Made by a program: the position numbers and the translations under genes | Assembly (NCBI GenBank): GCA_021604805.1 | Contig: BQJR01000004.1 | Span: forward strand, 1 to 64,000 | Source of the DNA: Planctomycetota bacterium | GTDB taxonomy: Bacteria; Planctomycetota; B15-G4 | Length of the DNA: 64,000 bases | Direction: 5' to 3' | Shown here: one piece after another, positions 1 through 9,208 of the stretch | Layout: every line of letters begins with the position of its first letter | Numbering within the stretch: position 1 is the stretch's first letter | Notes under the pieces: generated by a model | Told to the model about the DNA's origin: nothing | The model's database searches: none | The model's input: only the letters and a program-made list of their open reading frames with translations

Positions 1-129
1 CGGCGTCGGCGATCGAGGCTCGCAGCGCGGCTATTCCGGGCCCACCGCTGACGCGAGCGACTCCGCAGGGAACCGACGTGGTTCCCGACAGAGCTCCCAC
101 CGGGCGCCCGGCCGCCGGACCCACCGTCC
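1..129. other. left-edge segment, probable tail of an upstream gene
   Basis: One plus-strand frame is open from the window edge to a TGA at 49-51 and could be the last 16 codons of a gene lying mostly outside the window. No start codon lies in the next gene's frame between that stop and the ATG at 130. The operon that follows may therefore begin further upstream. Confidence 0.3.
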
Positions 130-1602
130 ATGGCCCATGCAGCTCGACACCCACGACGTTGCGCCACCGGCATCTACGCCACACACGACGAGCTCTTCGT
201 CACCAGTGTGGCGCCGGGCTTGCGCAGCCCCAAGGTCATCGCGCAACAGCGTGTGAGCCTCGGGCGCGCTGAGGGCGAAGGTCTCGCTGCCCGCCTCGCC
301 GAACTGCAGGCGGCCGGCGAGCTGCCCGGTCAACTCACTTGCAGCGTGGACCCTCGCCACCTGTTCAGCCTCACGCGCAGCACGCCCAAAGCGGTGTCCA
401 CGCGCGAGCGCTTGAGCGTGGCGCGTCGCTTGCTGCCTCCGCGACTCGGCGCCTTGCGCGGCGGTGTCGCAGTGGACGCAGCAGCCCTCAAACTTCGCGG
501 CGGTCACCGCGCCTTGGTCGTGGCCTGCCCGCGTGGTTTCGTCGAGGACTTCCTCGAGGGCCTCGGGCGACGCCCCACGTCGCAACGCCGGCTCGCGCCG
601 GTGCCACTCGCCCTCGGCGAGTTCGCCTTGCGCGGCGTGCGCCTGCGTCGTCAACAACTGCACGCCGTGTACCTGCCCGGCGCGCCGCACGGCGTGGCGC
701 TGCTGCGTGCCGGCAACGCCACCGTGGCTTGGCGCCTGATCGACACCTCGGAAGACGGCTCGCGGCAGTCCGTGGTCACGGCGATCACGAGCTTGCTCGA
801 CCACGCCCGCGAAGATCTCGGGCTCAGCGCACCCAGCAGTCTCGTGGCCTGTGTCGGCGACGAGCAACGCGAGCTGGCCGAGTCGCTCGCCGCTGATCTG
901 CAACTCACGCTGCAGCTCGCGCCACGCTGCTTCGCCGACGCAGAGAGCTTCGCGCTCGCCCTGGCCGCCGCCGGCCTGACGCCCGAAGCCCCCAAGCTCG
1001 ACCTCTTCGCAGAGCTCGCTCCGCGCACCGACTTGCGTGCGAACTTCCCACGCGCCGTGACCGCCGGCCTGGGCAGCGTGGTGCTCGGTTGCGCGGCCTG
1101 GCTCATGCTGCAGACGCACTGGGTGCAAGGCGAAGCGCAGGCCTTGCGCCGCGAAGCCGAAGCGATCAGCTCCGAACTCGACGCACTGCTCCCCGAGATC
1201 CCCAACCGACTCGAGGACCTCGAACTCGCCATGGGTTCGGCGCAGGCCTTCCTCGTGGATCGCGTGTTCTGGGAACGCTCCCTGCGCGTGCTGCCCTATC
1301 TCGTGCCCGACGAGATGCGCCTCGTGCTGATCGAAGCGCGCGACCCGATGATCGATCCGCTCGACGGGGCCGACTTCAGCAGCGCCAAGCGTCAGTTGGT
1401 GCTCACCGGTGAGGCGGCGCTCGGTCTGGCCGAACACGCCCCCGCCGCCGCGCTCGCACTCACCAATGCGCTCCGCGACGACCAAGTGCTCTCCGAATCC
1501 CTGGGGCGCGTCACCGGCGCGAACATCCAACTGAGCAACACCCCGGCCGGTGCGCTCGCGCGCATCCAAGTCGCCTGTCTCGATCGGCGTGCGCAGCCGT
1601 GA
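130..1602 (+). CDS. PilM/PilN-type (GspL-like) assembly-platform protein
   Basis: A 490-residue inner-membrane platform protein of a type II secretion or type IV pilus machine. Residues 1 to about 300 resemble the actin-like cytoplasmic PilM/GspL fold: an early strand like those that open ATPase-fold proteins, then an alpha/beta region. A single hydrophobic helix lies at about 309-329. Residues 330-490 form a periplasmic PilN/GspL-type ferredoxin-like part. PilM and PilN are usually separate genes; in GspL they are joined, so the architecture is GspL-like. The next gene starts with a GTG overlapping this stop (GTGA), and the context of GspE, GspF and secretin supports the role. The ATG at 130 is the only start after an in-frame stop at 49-51. 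The family call rests on architecture and neighbours more than on sharp motifs. Confidence 0.72.
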   Translation: MAHAARHPRRCATGIYATHDELFVTSVAPGLRSPKVIAQQRVSLGRAEGEGLAARLAELQAAGELPGQLTCSVDPRHLFSLTRSTPKAVSTRERLSVARRLLPPRLGALRGGVAVDAAALKLRGGHRALVVACPRGFVEDFLEGLGRRPTSQRRLAPVPLALGEFALRGVRLRRQQLHAVYLPGAPHGVALLRAGNATVAWRLIDTSEDGSRQSVVTAITSLLDHAREDLGLSAPSSLVACVGDEQRELAESLAADLQLTLQLAPRCFADAESFALALAAAGLTPEAPKLDLFAELAPRTDLRANFPRAVTAGLGSVVLGCAAWLMLQTHWVQGEAQALRREAEAISSELDALLPEIPNRLEDLELAMGSAQAFLVDRVFWERSLRVLPYLVPDEMRLVLIEARDPMIDPLDGADFSSAKRQLVLTGEAALGLAEHAPAAALALTNALRDDQVLSESLGRVTGANIQLSNTPAGALARIQVACLDRRAQP

Positions 1603-2171
1603 AAGCACGTTCGGACACCGGCGACAACGGCCAGCCGCTCTCGCGCGCGCTGCATCAACTCGGGGCCAACCCCGAGGCGCTGCGCATCGCCGTGTGCCTC
1701 GCGCTGCTGGTCCTGGGTTTGATGCTCGTGTTGAACCCCTTGGGCGAGCGGCTCGCCGAGGCACGCGACGACCTCGTGGTGGCCGGCGAACAACTCAAGA
1801 TGGCCGAGGCGGCGCGTCATCACACGAACGAGTTGGAACGCATCCGGCCGCGCGTGGCTGTGGGCGACGACCTGTCCGAGTGGCAAGCGTGGGTGCTGCA
1901 ACGCGTGCAGGCCGCCGGCCTCACACTGCTGAGCTTCGAGCCGCGTGGCACCGATGACACGCGCGGCTTCCGGCTGCTCGAGTTCGACGTGTCGGCCACG
2001 GCGCGCGACTACCAGCAGGCCGTCGACCTCGTGGATCGCCTGGAGCACGGCGATCGCCTGCTGCGCGTCGTGGCGCTGCAGATCGACGCCAACGATCGTC
2101 ACATCACCGTGACCGCCACCCTGCTCGGGCTCGTCAGCACCGAGTTCAGCGCGGAGAGCGACGATGCTTGA
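1599..2171 (+). CDS. PilO/GspM-like secretion platform protein
   Basis: A 190-residue protein with a short cytoplasmic N-terminus, one transmembrane helix at about residues 29-46 (ALRIAVCLALLVLGLMLVL), a helical stretch at about 55-85, and a C-terminal alpha/beta domain. This is the topology of PilO and GspM, which dimerise with PilN/GspL in the periplasm. The GTG start overlaps the stop of the preceding gene, and the next gene begins 8 bases before this one ends, so translation is probably coupled. Sequence identity to named families cannot be judged by eye; the assignment follows topology, size and position. Confidence 0.7.
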   Translation: MKARSDTGDNGQPLSRALHQLGANPEALRIAVCLALLVLGLMLVLNPLGERLAEARDDLVVAGEQLKMAEAARHHTNELERIRPRVAVGDDLSEWQAWVLQRVQAAGLTLLSFEPRGTDDTRGFRLLEFDVSATARDYQQAVDLVDRLEHGDRLLRVVALQIDANDRHITVTATLLGLVSTEFSAESDDA

Positions 2172-2805
2172 GATGCTCAAGCGCCACGCCCCGCTGATCT
2201 GCGCGCTGCTGCTGTTGTGGAGCGCGCACTCGCTCGTGGCCGAGGAGATCTCGGTCGAAGCGCGCGGCGAAGCAGCCCTGCCCGTGTTCATGGACGAGCT
2301 GCTGCTCATGCGCGACCCCGAACTCGCCGCGCAGCAACTCACGGATCCCTTCCGCAACGAAGTGAACCTCCAAGCGCCGCCGCCCGATCCCGACCCGGCG
2401 ACCGATGCGAGCGACGACGAGCTCGACGACGCGGACTCTGCTGGCAAAAACAGCTCCGCCCCCGTGCCGGTGAGTGAAGCGCTCCCGCTGCCCGACGGTC
2501 TCGAACTCAACTTGGAATCGCTCGTCGACACGGGCGACGCCCGCAGCAGCGCGCGCATCAACGGACAGCTCGTGCGCGTGGGCGACCAAGTGCGCGGCTG
2601 GGAACCCGCGAACGAAGCGCCACGCGTGACGAGCATCGAAGGCACCAGCGTCGTGCTGCGCTTCCAAGACACGACACACATCCTGAACTTCAACGGACGG
2701 TCGTCCGCACACCTGATGCGGCGGCCCGGAACTGCTCAGCAGGGTGGGCGACCGTCCGTTGCTTCTGGCGCAGAAGCGCCGATCAGCGAGGGCGACACAC
2801 CATGA
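2164..2805 (+). CDS. PilP/GspB-like periplasmic secretion protein
   Basis: A 213-residue exported protein. Residues 1-26 form a signal peptide or N-terminal anchor (LICALLLLWSAHSLVAEE). A proline- and acid-rich linker follows at about 75-105. The compact C-terminal domain at about 130-180 has the pattern 'INGQLVRVGDQVRGW...VVLRF', typical of the GspB/GspC/PilP homology domain that contacts the secretin. It sits exactly where PilP or GspB/C would be expected, between the platform proteins and the ATPase. Its stop overlaps the ATG of gspE (ATGA). The last 35 residues are low complexity. Confidence 0.68.
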   Translation: MLEMLKRHAPLICALLLLWSAHSLVAEEISVEARGEAALPVFMDELLLMRDPELAAQQLTDPFRNEVNLQAPPPDPDPATDASDDELDDADSAGKNSSAPVPVSEALPLPDGLELNLESLVDTGDARSSARINGQLVRVGDQVRGWEPANEAPRVTSIEGTSVVLRFQDTTHILNFNGRSSAHLMRRPGTAQQGGRPSVASGAEAPISEGDTP

Positions 2806-4607
2806 CGCCCTCACCCACCAGCACCGAGCTCCCGCTCATCGCGCGCCTGCTCTTCCAGCAGGGGCGTCTGCCGCAGTCCTCGGAAGCGCGCGTGCAAGAG
2901 GCGCTCGCAGGCAGCGCGCGTCATCCCGAATACGCGCTCATCGCGGGGGGCTTCGTCGACGAGAAGAGCGTGGCGCAGGCGCACGCCGAACACCTCGGCA
3001 TCCCGTGGCTCTCGCTCGGCCGCTCGCCGACGGAGGACCCGCAAGACGCGCTGATCCTCGAACACCGCGGCGAGCAAGCGTCGGTGGAGCGCGGCCAGAT
3101 CGGTTCGGTGGCGCTGAACACTTGGGACGTGGCCGACCTGATGAGCGAGGCGCTCTGCCGTCGCGAAGAAGTCATGCCCGTGGCCGTGCAAGACGGCCGC
3201 CTCGACCTGGCCTGCCTGAACCCGAGCAACTTCGCCGCCGTGGAAGAAGTGCGCATGCGCGCCGGCTGCGTGGTGCGGCTCTTCGGCGCCACGCCCGAGC
3301 TGCTCGCCGAGCTGTGCACCGCGATCTTCGGCGAGCCCGACCGCGTGCGCGAGATCGCCTCCGAGGGCGAGGGCAACGACCTGCGTGAGGGCGACGAGGG
3401 CCCCGAGGTGCTCGACCTGCAAGCCAAGGTCGACAGCAACCCCGACAGCCAAGTGCAGCGCATCGTGAGCACGGTCTTCGCCAACGCCATCGACGAAGGC
3501 GCCAGCGACATCCACTTCGAGCCCTACGAAACCGACGTGCGCGTGCGCTTCCGAGTCGACGGCAAACTGCGCGAACACAGCGGCCCGACCAGCTCGCTCT
3601 ACGTGCCCGCGATCTCGCGCATCAAGATCCTGGCCTCGATGGACATCTCCGAGCGACGCATCCCGCAAGACGGCGCCATCGCGCTCGAACACCGCGGGCA
3701 ACGCGTCGACCTGCGCGTGTCGACCGTGCCCACGATCTACGGCGAGAAGGTCGTCATCCGCATCCTGGAGAAGAGCGGCATCCCCGACTCGCTCATCAAG
3801 CTGGGCTTCTCTGCGCGTCAGTCCGAAGCCTTCCTCGACGCGGCGCGCTCGCCGCACGGCTTGATGTTCGTCACCGGGCCGACGGGCTCGGGCAAGAGCA
3901 CCACGCTCTACACCGCGCTCAACCTGATCAACGAGCCCGAGGAGAACATCCTCACCGTGGAAGACCCGGTGGAGTACCGCTTCCACGGACTCAACCAGGT
4001 GCAGGTGCACAGCAAGGTCGGCCTGAGTTTCGCGAGCACGCTGCGCGCCTTCCTGCGTCAAGACCCCGACAAGATCATGGTCGGTGAGGTGCGCGACGGC
4101 GAGACCGCCGAGATCTGCATGCGCGCCGCGCTCACCGGTCACCTCGTGCTGTCCACGTTGCACACGAACAGCGCACTGCAGGTGATCAACCGTCTCACGG
4201 ACATGGGCATCGAACCCTTCTTGCTCGGCCCGGCGCTACGACTCGTGGAGGCGCAACGTCTCGCGCGCCGACTGTGCCCCGACTGCAAGGTGCCCGTGGA
4301 GCTCCCCGACGAGACCGCGCAACGCCACGGGCTCCCGGCAGGCTCGACCGTGATGCGCAAGGGGGACGACAACAGTTGCGAGACCTGCCGCGGCCAAGGC
4401 TGCAAGGGACGCGTGGGCCTCTACGAAGTCGTGCCCGTGGATGAAGCCCTGCGCGACGCCGTGATCGCGCGCGCCTCGGAGAATGAGCTCGCCAAGATCG
4501 CGCGCGCCGCCGGCACGCCGCTGCTCGCCGACGACGCGCGCGCCAAGCTGCTCGCCGGCGACATCGAACTGGCCGCCGTCGCCCAGTACATCCGGGAGGT
4601 CGATTGA
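2802..4607 (+). CDS. gspE: type II secretion/pilus assembly ATPase GspE
   Basis: A 601-residue hexameric secretion ATPase that powers pseudopilus assembly at the inner face of the cytoplasmic membrane. An N1 (MshEN-like) domain covers about 1-150. The catalytic domain carries Walker A GPTGSGKST at about 359-367, followed by the Asp box, the Walker B/His box segment (HLVLSTLHTN) and a zinc-binding Cys cluster (CPDC near 492, CETC...C near 527). This cluster typifies GspE/PilB and is absent from retraction ATPases of the PilT type. The length is normal for the family. It overlaps its upstream neighbour by ATGA and precedes gspF. It is one of the most certain calls in the window. Confidence 0.95.
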   Translation: MTPSPTSTELPLIARLLFQQGRLPQSSEARVQEALAGSARHPEYALIAGGFVDEKSVAQAHAEHLGIPWLSLGRSPTEDPQDALILEHRGEQASVERGQIGSVALNTWDVADLMSEALCRREEVMPVAVQDGRLDLACLNPSNFAAVEEVRMRAGCVVRLFGATPELLAELCTAIFGEPDRVREIASEGEGNDLREGDEGPEVLDLQAKVDSNPDSQVQRIVSTVFANAIDEGASDIHFEPYETDVRVRFRVDGKLREHSGPTSSLYVPAISRIKILASMDISERRIPQDGAIALEHRGQRVDLRVSTVPTIYGEKVVIRILEKSGIPDSLIKLGFSARQSEAFLDAARSPHGLMFVTGPTGSGKSTTLYTALNLINEPEENILTVEDPVEYRFHGLNQVQVHSKVGLSFASTLRAFLRQDPDKIMVGEVRDGETAEICMRAALTGHLVLSTLHTNSALQVINRLTDMGIEPFLLGPALRLVEAQRLARRLCPDCKVPVELPDETAQRHGLPAGSTVMRKGDDNSCETCRGQGCKGRVGLYEVVPVDEALRDAVIARASENELAKIARAAGTPLLADDARAKLLAGDIELAAVAQYIREVD

Positions 4608-4609
4608 GC

Positions 4610-5710
4610 ATGAAGCCGCTCATGCAGATCAGCTTCCCGTTCCGTCCGCGCGTGAACCGTCGCGTGCACAAGTCGGCCAAGCCCGCCGACGTGCTCGCGT
4701 TCTTCCGTCAGCTCGCCACGCTGTTCAACGCGGGCACGCCGATCCACGAGGCGATCTCGATCAGCGCCAGTCAGTGTCAGAGCACGGTCTTGCGACACGT
4801 GGTGCAACGCGTGGCCGACCAGGTGGCCGCCGGCACCCCCCTCTGCGATGCGCTCAACGCGCACGGCAAACTCTTCAAGCCCGCCTGGGTGGAAGTCATC
4901 CGCAGCGGCGAGAGCTCGGGTCAGCTCGGCCAGGTGCTCAGCCAACTCTGCGACCGCATCGACAAGTCGCAACAGATGCGCGCCAAGATCGTGTCGGCGC
5001 TGACCTACCCCGCGATCCTGGCCTGCGTGTCGATCGGTGCCGTGGCTGTGATGCTCGTGAAGGTCGTGCCGACCTTCCAGCAGATGTTCGAACAGATGGA
5101 CCAAGAGCTCCCGGGCATCACGGTCTTCATCGTGGGCCTGTCCGACTTCTTGCAGGCGCACGGGCTGCAGATGCTGCTCGGCATCGCCGTCTCCGCCGCG
5201 GTGATCAGCAACTGGGCGCGCGGCCGCGTGGGTCGTCCGATCATGGACTCACTGCTGCTCGCGTTGCCGTTGATCGGTGACATGGGCGTGCAGGTCGCGA
5301 TGCAGCGCTTCGCCGGCAACATGTCGATGTCCTTGCGCGCGGGTCTCTCGTTGCTCGACGCGCTCGACGGTGTGCAAGGCGCCATGGGCAACAACCTCGT
5401 CTACCAACAGGCGGTGCAGCGCGTGGGGCAACAGATCTCGCAAGGTGAACGCTTCGGCGACGCGCTGCAGAGCTCGGGGACCTTCCCGGCTTTCGTGGTG
5501 CGCATGGTGGCCGTGGGCGAACGCTCGGGAACCTTGCCCGAGGTGCTGCAGGAGATCGAGACCTTCTACGAGCGCCAGGTCGAGACCACCGTGTCGCGCT
5601 TGATGAGCAGTTTGGAGACGGCACTGGTCTTGTTCATGGGCGGCGCCGTCGCCGTGATCCTGAGCTCGGTCTACCTGCCGATGTTCTCCATGGCTTCGGG
5701 AGTGGGGTGA
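4610..5710 (+). CDS. gspF: type II secretion inner-membrane protein GspF
   Basis: A 366-residue polytopic platform protein with two tandem GspF (T2SSF) domains. Repeat 1 starts near residue 25 (FFRQLATLFNAGTPIHEAI) and repeat 2 near residue 225 (QRFAGNMSMSLRAGLSLLDAL). Transmembrane segments follow each, with a final one near 335-355. The ATG at 4610 is preferred because GGGAGG at 4594-4599 lies at workable distance. A TTG at 4604 overlapping the gspE stop is the alternative and would add two residues. The gene ends in a TGATG junction with the secretin gene. Confidence 0.94.
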   Translation: MKPLMQISFPFRPRVNRRVHKSAKPADVLAFFRQLATLFNAGTPIHEAISISASQCQSTVLRHVVQRVADQVAAGTPLCDALNAHGKLFKPAWVEVIRSGESSGQLGQVLSQLCDRIDKSQQMRAKIVSALTYPAILACVSIGAVAVMLVKVVPTFQQMFEQMDQELPGITVFIVGLSDFLQAHGLQMLLGIAVSAAVISNWARGRVGRPIMDSLLLALPLIGDMGVQVAMQRFAGNMSMSLRAGLSLLDALDGVQGAMGNNLVYQQAVQRVGQQISQGERFGDALQSSGTFPAFVVRMVAVGERSGTLPEVLQEIETFYERQVETTVSRLMSSLETALVLFMGGAVAVILSSVYLPMFSMASGVG

Positions 5711-7323
5711 TGAAGATCCTGACCACATGCATCGTGTTGCTCTGCGCCGCGACGGCCAGCGCCCAAGGCACGCTGGGCGATCTGCTCGAGCAGCTGGAGA
5801 CGGCGTCCAACGCGTCGATCAACCCGGACACGGGCAGCACGCCGGCCGAGGTGCAACCGGTTGCGGCCGCCGCGGTGGCCGCGCCGCCGCCGCCCGCCAC
5901 GTCCATCGGGCAAGGCGAGAACACCGGCTTCGAACTGAGCGCGCCGAAGCGTCTCGAGTTCCACGCGCGCAATATCGACGTGTCGGAGGCCTTCATCCAG
6001 CTACGCCAGATCACGCGTCGCAACGTGGTCATCGCGCCGGGCATCGACCTGCGCTTCACCGGCGACCTCTACGACATGGGTTTCGACGAAGCGGTGGAGG
6101 TCATCGCCGAGAGCGTGGGGCTCGCGCTGCGGCGTCGCGGTAGCGTGCTCTTCCTCGAACCGCCTGAAGTCGAGACGCGCGTCTACAAGCTGCACTACAG
6201 CCGCGCGCAAGAGCTCGTGAGCATGATCCAGCCGCTGCTCGGCGAACAAGGTTTCGTGTCGGGCACGGCCGAAGCGCTGCAAGGCATCGCGCCCGACTCC
6301 GAGAGCGCGGGCAGTGATTCCTTCGCGCAGTCCGACGTGATCATGGTGCGCGACCTGCCCGAGGTGCTCGACATCGTGGGCGAACTCATCGCCGTCGTCG
6401 ACGCGCGCCCGCAGCAAGTGCTCGTGGAAGCCACGATCCTCTCGGCCAAGCTCGAGGACGACCTGCAGTTCGGCGTCAACCTGAGCAAGTTGGCCGACGC
6501 CGACTTCCTGGAGGCCGGCGCCACCTCCCCCAACGGCACGAGCCTCAACGTGCCCACGCAGAGCTCGGCCACGATCAACGAGGGCTTCGGCATCGTGGAC
6601 ACGAACGTGGCCAACGGCCTGTCCACCGGCGGCCTCAACGTGGCCTTCCTGAGTGGACGCGTCGGCGCCTTCCTGCGCGCCGTGCAAACGCTCACCGACA
6701 CGACCGTGCTCGCCAACCCCAAGATCCTCACGCTCAACAAGCAGCGCGGCGAAGTGCTGCTCGGACGTCGCGACGGTTACATCACGAGCACGACCACACA
6801 GACCTCCACCACCGAAGAAGTCGAGTTCCTCGAGACCGGCACGCGCCTGATCTTCCGGCCCTTCGTGGGCGAGGGCGGCATGGTGCGCATGGAGATCCAC
6901 CCCGAAGACTCCGAAGGCGGGCTCAACGACCTCGGCCTGCCCTTCGAGGAGACCACCGAAGTCACGACCAACGTGATGGTGCGCTCGGGCCAGACCGTGA
7001 TCGTGGGCGGCCTGTTCCGCGAACGCCTGCGCACCACCAAGACCAAAGTGCCGTGGCTCGGCGATCTCCCGCTGCTCGGTTGGTTGTTCCGCAGCACGCA
7101 CGACGAACGCGTGCGCGAAGAGATCATCGTGATGCTCACGCCGCACATCGTCGACACGGAACAACTCGGGCGCGAGAGCACCGCGGCGCGCTCGCCCGAA
7201 CACGAACGCGCGCTGCGCCAGATCCGCCGCGACCTGCCGCAAGCACGTCATGACCCGCGCGCGGAACGCAAGCTGCGCGCCATGTTGCTGTCCCACGGCC
7301 TGGGTGAAGGAGACGACTCATGA
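5710..7323 (+). CDS. gspD: secretin (GspD/PilQ family)
   Basis: A 537-residue outer-membrane secretin that forms the exit pore. It has a signal peptide ending near residue 19 (LLCAATASAQG), a low-complexity Ala/Pro linker at about 45-75, and an N-domain at about 80-150 (RLEFHARNIDVSEAFIQL). Pore-domain signatures include VLANPKILTLNKQRGEVLLG, VRSGQTVIVGGL and VPWLGDLPLLGWLF, followed by EEIIVMLTPHIV. It is shorter than classical GspD (about 650) and has fewer N-domains, as in pilus-like systems of deep-branching phyla. The start is ATG 5710; a GTG at 5707 is possible. Confidence 0.94.
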   Translation: MKILTTCIVLLCAATASAQGTLGDLLEQLETASNASINPDTGSTPAEVQPVAAAAVAAPPPPATSIGQGENTGFELSAPKRLEFHARNIDVSEAFIQLRQITRRNVVIAPGIDLRFTGDLYDMGFDEAVEVIAESVGLALRRRGSVLFLEPPEVETRVYKLHYSRAQELVSMIQPLLGEQGFVSGTAEALQGIAPDSESAGSDSFAQSDVIMVRDLPEVLDIVGELIAVVDARPQQVLVEATILSAKLEDDLQFGVNLSKLADADFLEAGATSPNGTSLNVPTQSSATINEGFGIVDTNVANGLSTGGLNVAFLSGRVGAFLRAVQTLTDTTVLANPKILTLNKQRGEVLLGRRDGYITSTTTQTSTTEEVEFLETGTRLIFRPFVGEGGMVRMEIHPEDSEGGLNDLGLPFEETTEVTTNVMVRSGQTVIVGGLFRERLRTTKTKVPWLGDLPLLGWLFRSTHDERVREEIIVMLTPHIVDTEQLGRESTAARSPEHERALRQIRRDLPQARHDPRAERKLRAMLLSHGLGEGDDS

Positions 7324-7949
7324 AGACGATCAACCTGATGCTCGCGGGCCTGCTCGCTGCCTGCGTGGCGGTGGAATCCGAAGCGCCGGAGATGGACGTG
7401 CGCAGCGGCGACGAGGCCCACGTGGACCTCGCGCCGGCCAGTTCGGACGCCAGCTCCTTCGCGTGGCGCTTGCTCGAAGCACGCGGCAGCGCGGCGCTGC
7501 TCGCTGGCCGCGACGCCGAAGCGCACGCGGCCTTCTCCGCCGTGCCGCTGCTCGAACTCGACCCCGAGCTCTACCCGCTCGCCGGACGCGCCGCGCTGCT
7601 CGTGGGCGAGAGCCAGATCGCGCGACGTCTGCTGCACGCCTTCCTCGAGCGCCAACCCGAGGACCACGAGGCGCGCCTGGATCTCGCGCGCGCCCTGCTG
7701 CTGCTCGACGAAGCGTCGCGCTGCCTGGATCACCTGGCCATGCTCCCGCGGAACGTGCAGCGCCAGACCGCCAGCTGCGAGCTGCGCGGGCTCGCCCTGC
7801 TCGCCACGGGCGAAGCGCGCGCCGCGCTCACCGAGTTCCGTCGCGCACTCAAGGGCGGCAGCGATGTCGTGGTGCTCAGTCACCTGATTCAACGCGCTCG
7901 CGAGCAACTCGCCGCAGGCGACGAACGCGACGAGAGCACCGAACCCTGA
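7320..7949 (+). CDS. TPR lipoprotein of the secretion operon
   Basis: A 209-residue protein with a short signal sequence and lipobox (LLAAC, Cys about 15), so probably a membrane-anchored periplasmic lipoprotein. Residues 45-200 are Leu/Ala-rich paired helices with TPR character (for example 'RAALLVGESQIARRLLHAFLERQPEDHEARLDLARALLL'; only the pattern matters). Pilotin or PilF/PilW-type TPR lipoproteins help secretins assemble, and the position directly after the secretin (ATGA overlap) fits such a role. That function is inferred, not seen. Confidence 0.7.
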   Translation: MKTINLMLAGLLAACVAVESEAPEMDVRSGDEAHVDLAPASSDASSFAWRLLEARGSAALLAGRDAEAHAAFSAVPLLELDPELYPLAGRAALLVGESQIARRLLHAFLERQPEDHEARLDLARALLLLDEASRCLDHLAMLPRNVQRQTASCELRGLALLATGEARAALTEFRRALKGGSDVVVLSHLIQRAREQLAAGDERDESTEP

Positions 7950-8380
7950 TGAGCCCGCGCGCCCCCCAGCGCGGCTTCACGCTGCTCGAGCTCATGGTCG
8001 TCACCGCGATCCTGGGCGTGCTCACGGCCACGGCGCTGCCGCGACTCGGCACCGCCTTCGAGACCGCACGCGTGGAGCAGGCCAGCTCCGCGCTGATCTC
8101 GATCTGGGGCGCGCAACGTCTGCACGTGCTCGAGCACGGCGGGCCCGCCGTCTCGCTCGACGCCCTCGCGGAGGCCGAGCTGCTCGACGCCGGCCTCGTC
8201 GCCGCACGCGAACCGTTCCGCTTCAGCCTCGACACTCGACCCGACGGCCGCTGGGTCGCGCGCGCGCAACGCAGCGCGAGCAAGCGCTGGAGCGGCGAGC
8301 TGCGCTGCACGATGAGCGGCGAACTGCAGGGCAAGGTCAGCGACGGAGGTGATCAGGATGTCACGCCGGTGCAACTCTGA
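7949..8380 (+). CDS. pseudopilin, GspG/GspH-like
   Basis: A 143-residue type IV prepilin-like protein. It opens with a short basic leader and the prepilin peptidase motif G/FTLLELMVV (cleavage after Gly9, Glu at position +5), followed by the hydrophobic spine helix to about residue 30. The globular part has no obvious calcium-loop signature of GspG, so major or minor status is open. The ATG at 7949 overlaps the preceding stop (TGATG). It is the best candidate for the major pseudopilin because its leader is the most canonical of the set. Confidence 0.85.
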   Translation: MSPRAPQRGFTLLELMVVTAILGVLTATALPRLGTAFETARVEQASSALISIWGAQRLHVLEHGGPAVSLDALAEAELLDAGLVAAREPFRFSLDTRPDGRWVARAQRSASKRWSGELRCTMSGELQGKVSDGGDQDVTPVQL

Positions 8381-8708
8381 GGCGCGCGGCTTCACGCTGC
8401 TGGAATGCGAGGTCGCGCTGGTGGTCCTGGGTCTCGTGATCTTCGGACTGCTGCGCGCCACGAGCGATCACGAGCGCCTGCTGAGCACGCTCGAGGGTCC
8501 CGACGGCGCGAGCGAACAGCGCTGGCTGCGCCCTGTCGACGACGAACTCGCGCGCGCCCTGGGCCTGCCCGCGCTGCTGCTCAGCAAGGAACCCGTGAGG
8601 CCCGCGCCCGCGCTGAGCAGCGACGTCGACCTCGAAGTGCTCGGCGTCTCGCGGGATCTCGAAGCGCGCACGTCCACCGCCGTGATCCGCCGCACGGGGA
8701 CACCATGA
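8358..8708 (+). CDS. pseudopilin, GspI-like
   Basis: A 116-residue minor pseudopilin candidate. The motif G/FTLLECEVALVVLGLV includes Glu at +5. The start is ATG 8358, because GGAGGT at 8345-8350 sits 7 bases upstream; a GTG at 8349 would lie inside that site. It overlaps the previous gene by 23 bases. The globular domain is short (about 85 residues) compared with GspI and GspJ of proteobacteria. Confidence 0.8.
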   Translation: MSRRCNSEARGFTLLECEVALVVLGLVIFGLLRATSDHERLLSTLEGPDGASEQRWLRPVDDELARALGLPALLLSKEPVRPAPALSSDVDLEVLGVSRDLEARTSTAVIRRTGTP

Positions 8709-9208
8709 GCACGCGCACACCGACGCACGCGCGATCCGCCGGGCACACGTTGCTCGAGCTCGTCGTCGCGCTCGCCGTGGGCGGTCTGCTGCTCACGCTC
8801 GGGATGAGCAGCGCGGCCGAAGTCGAGAGCAGCTCGCGCAAACTCGAAGCGCGCGCGCGCGACATCGCCGAGCGCGAGTTGATCGTGGAGAGCCTGCGCC
8901 GCGACATGGCCGGCGCGCAGAGCGTGCGTCTTCACCAGCGCAACAGCCTGCGCATCGTGCGTGAACCGGCGCGCGCACGAGCTCTCGGCATCGTGCCCGC
9001 CTTGAACGACCCCGGCGTGCTCTACACCTGGAGCGACGGCCTGCTCCTGCGCGAAGACCTCGCCCTCGATCGCCGTCACGTCGTGGCGCGCCGACTCAGC
9101 GACTTCCAGGTCGACGATCTCGCCGGCCTCGAAACCCAGATCGATCTCAGCTTCGGCGAAGGCGAGGCCTCGACCACCCTGCAGCTGATCTGGGAGCGCA
9201 GGACATGA
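8705..9208 (+). CDS. pseudopilin, GspJ-like
   Basis: A 167-residue protein with a prepilin leader of about 13 residues and the sequence G/HTLLELVVALAVGG. Position +1 is His instead of the usual Phe or Met; Glu +5 is kept. A longer globular domain follows with alternating strands, as in GspJ. The ATGA overlaps at both ends show it belongs to the operon. The assignment to J rather than H rests on length and gene order. Confidence 0.78.
   Translation: MSTRTPTHARSAGHTLLELVVALAVGGLLLTLGMSSAAEVESSSRKLEARARDIAERELIVESLRRDMAGAQSVRLHQRNSLRIVREPARARALGIVPALNDPGVLYTWSDGLLLREDLALDRRHVVARRLSDFQVDDLAGLETQIDLSFGEGEASTTLQLIWERRT

Noticed and set aside
31..1764. 577-codon open frame antisense to the secretion platform gene
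   Set aside because: High GC leaves opposite frames open. The translation is Arg/Gly/His-rich with no domain, while the plus strand encodes a recognisable operon member.
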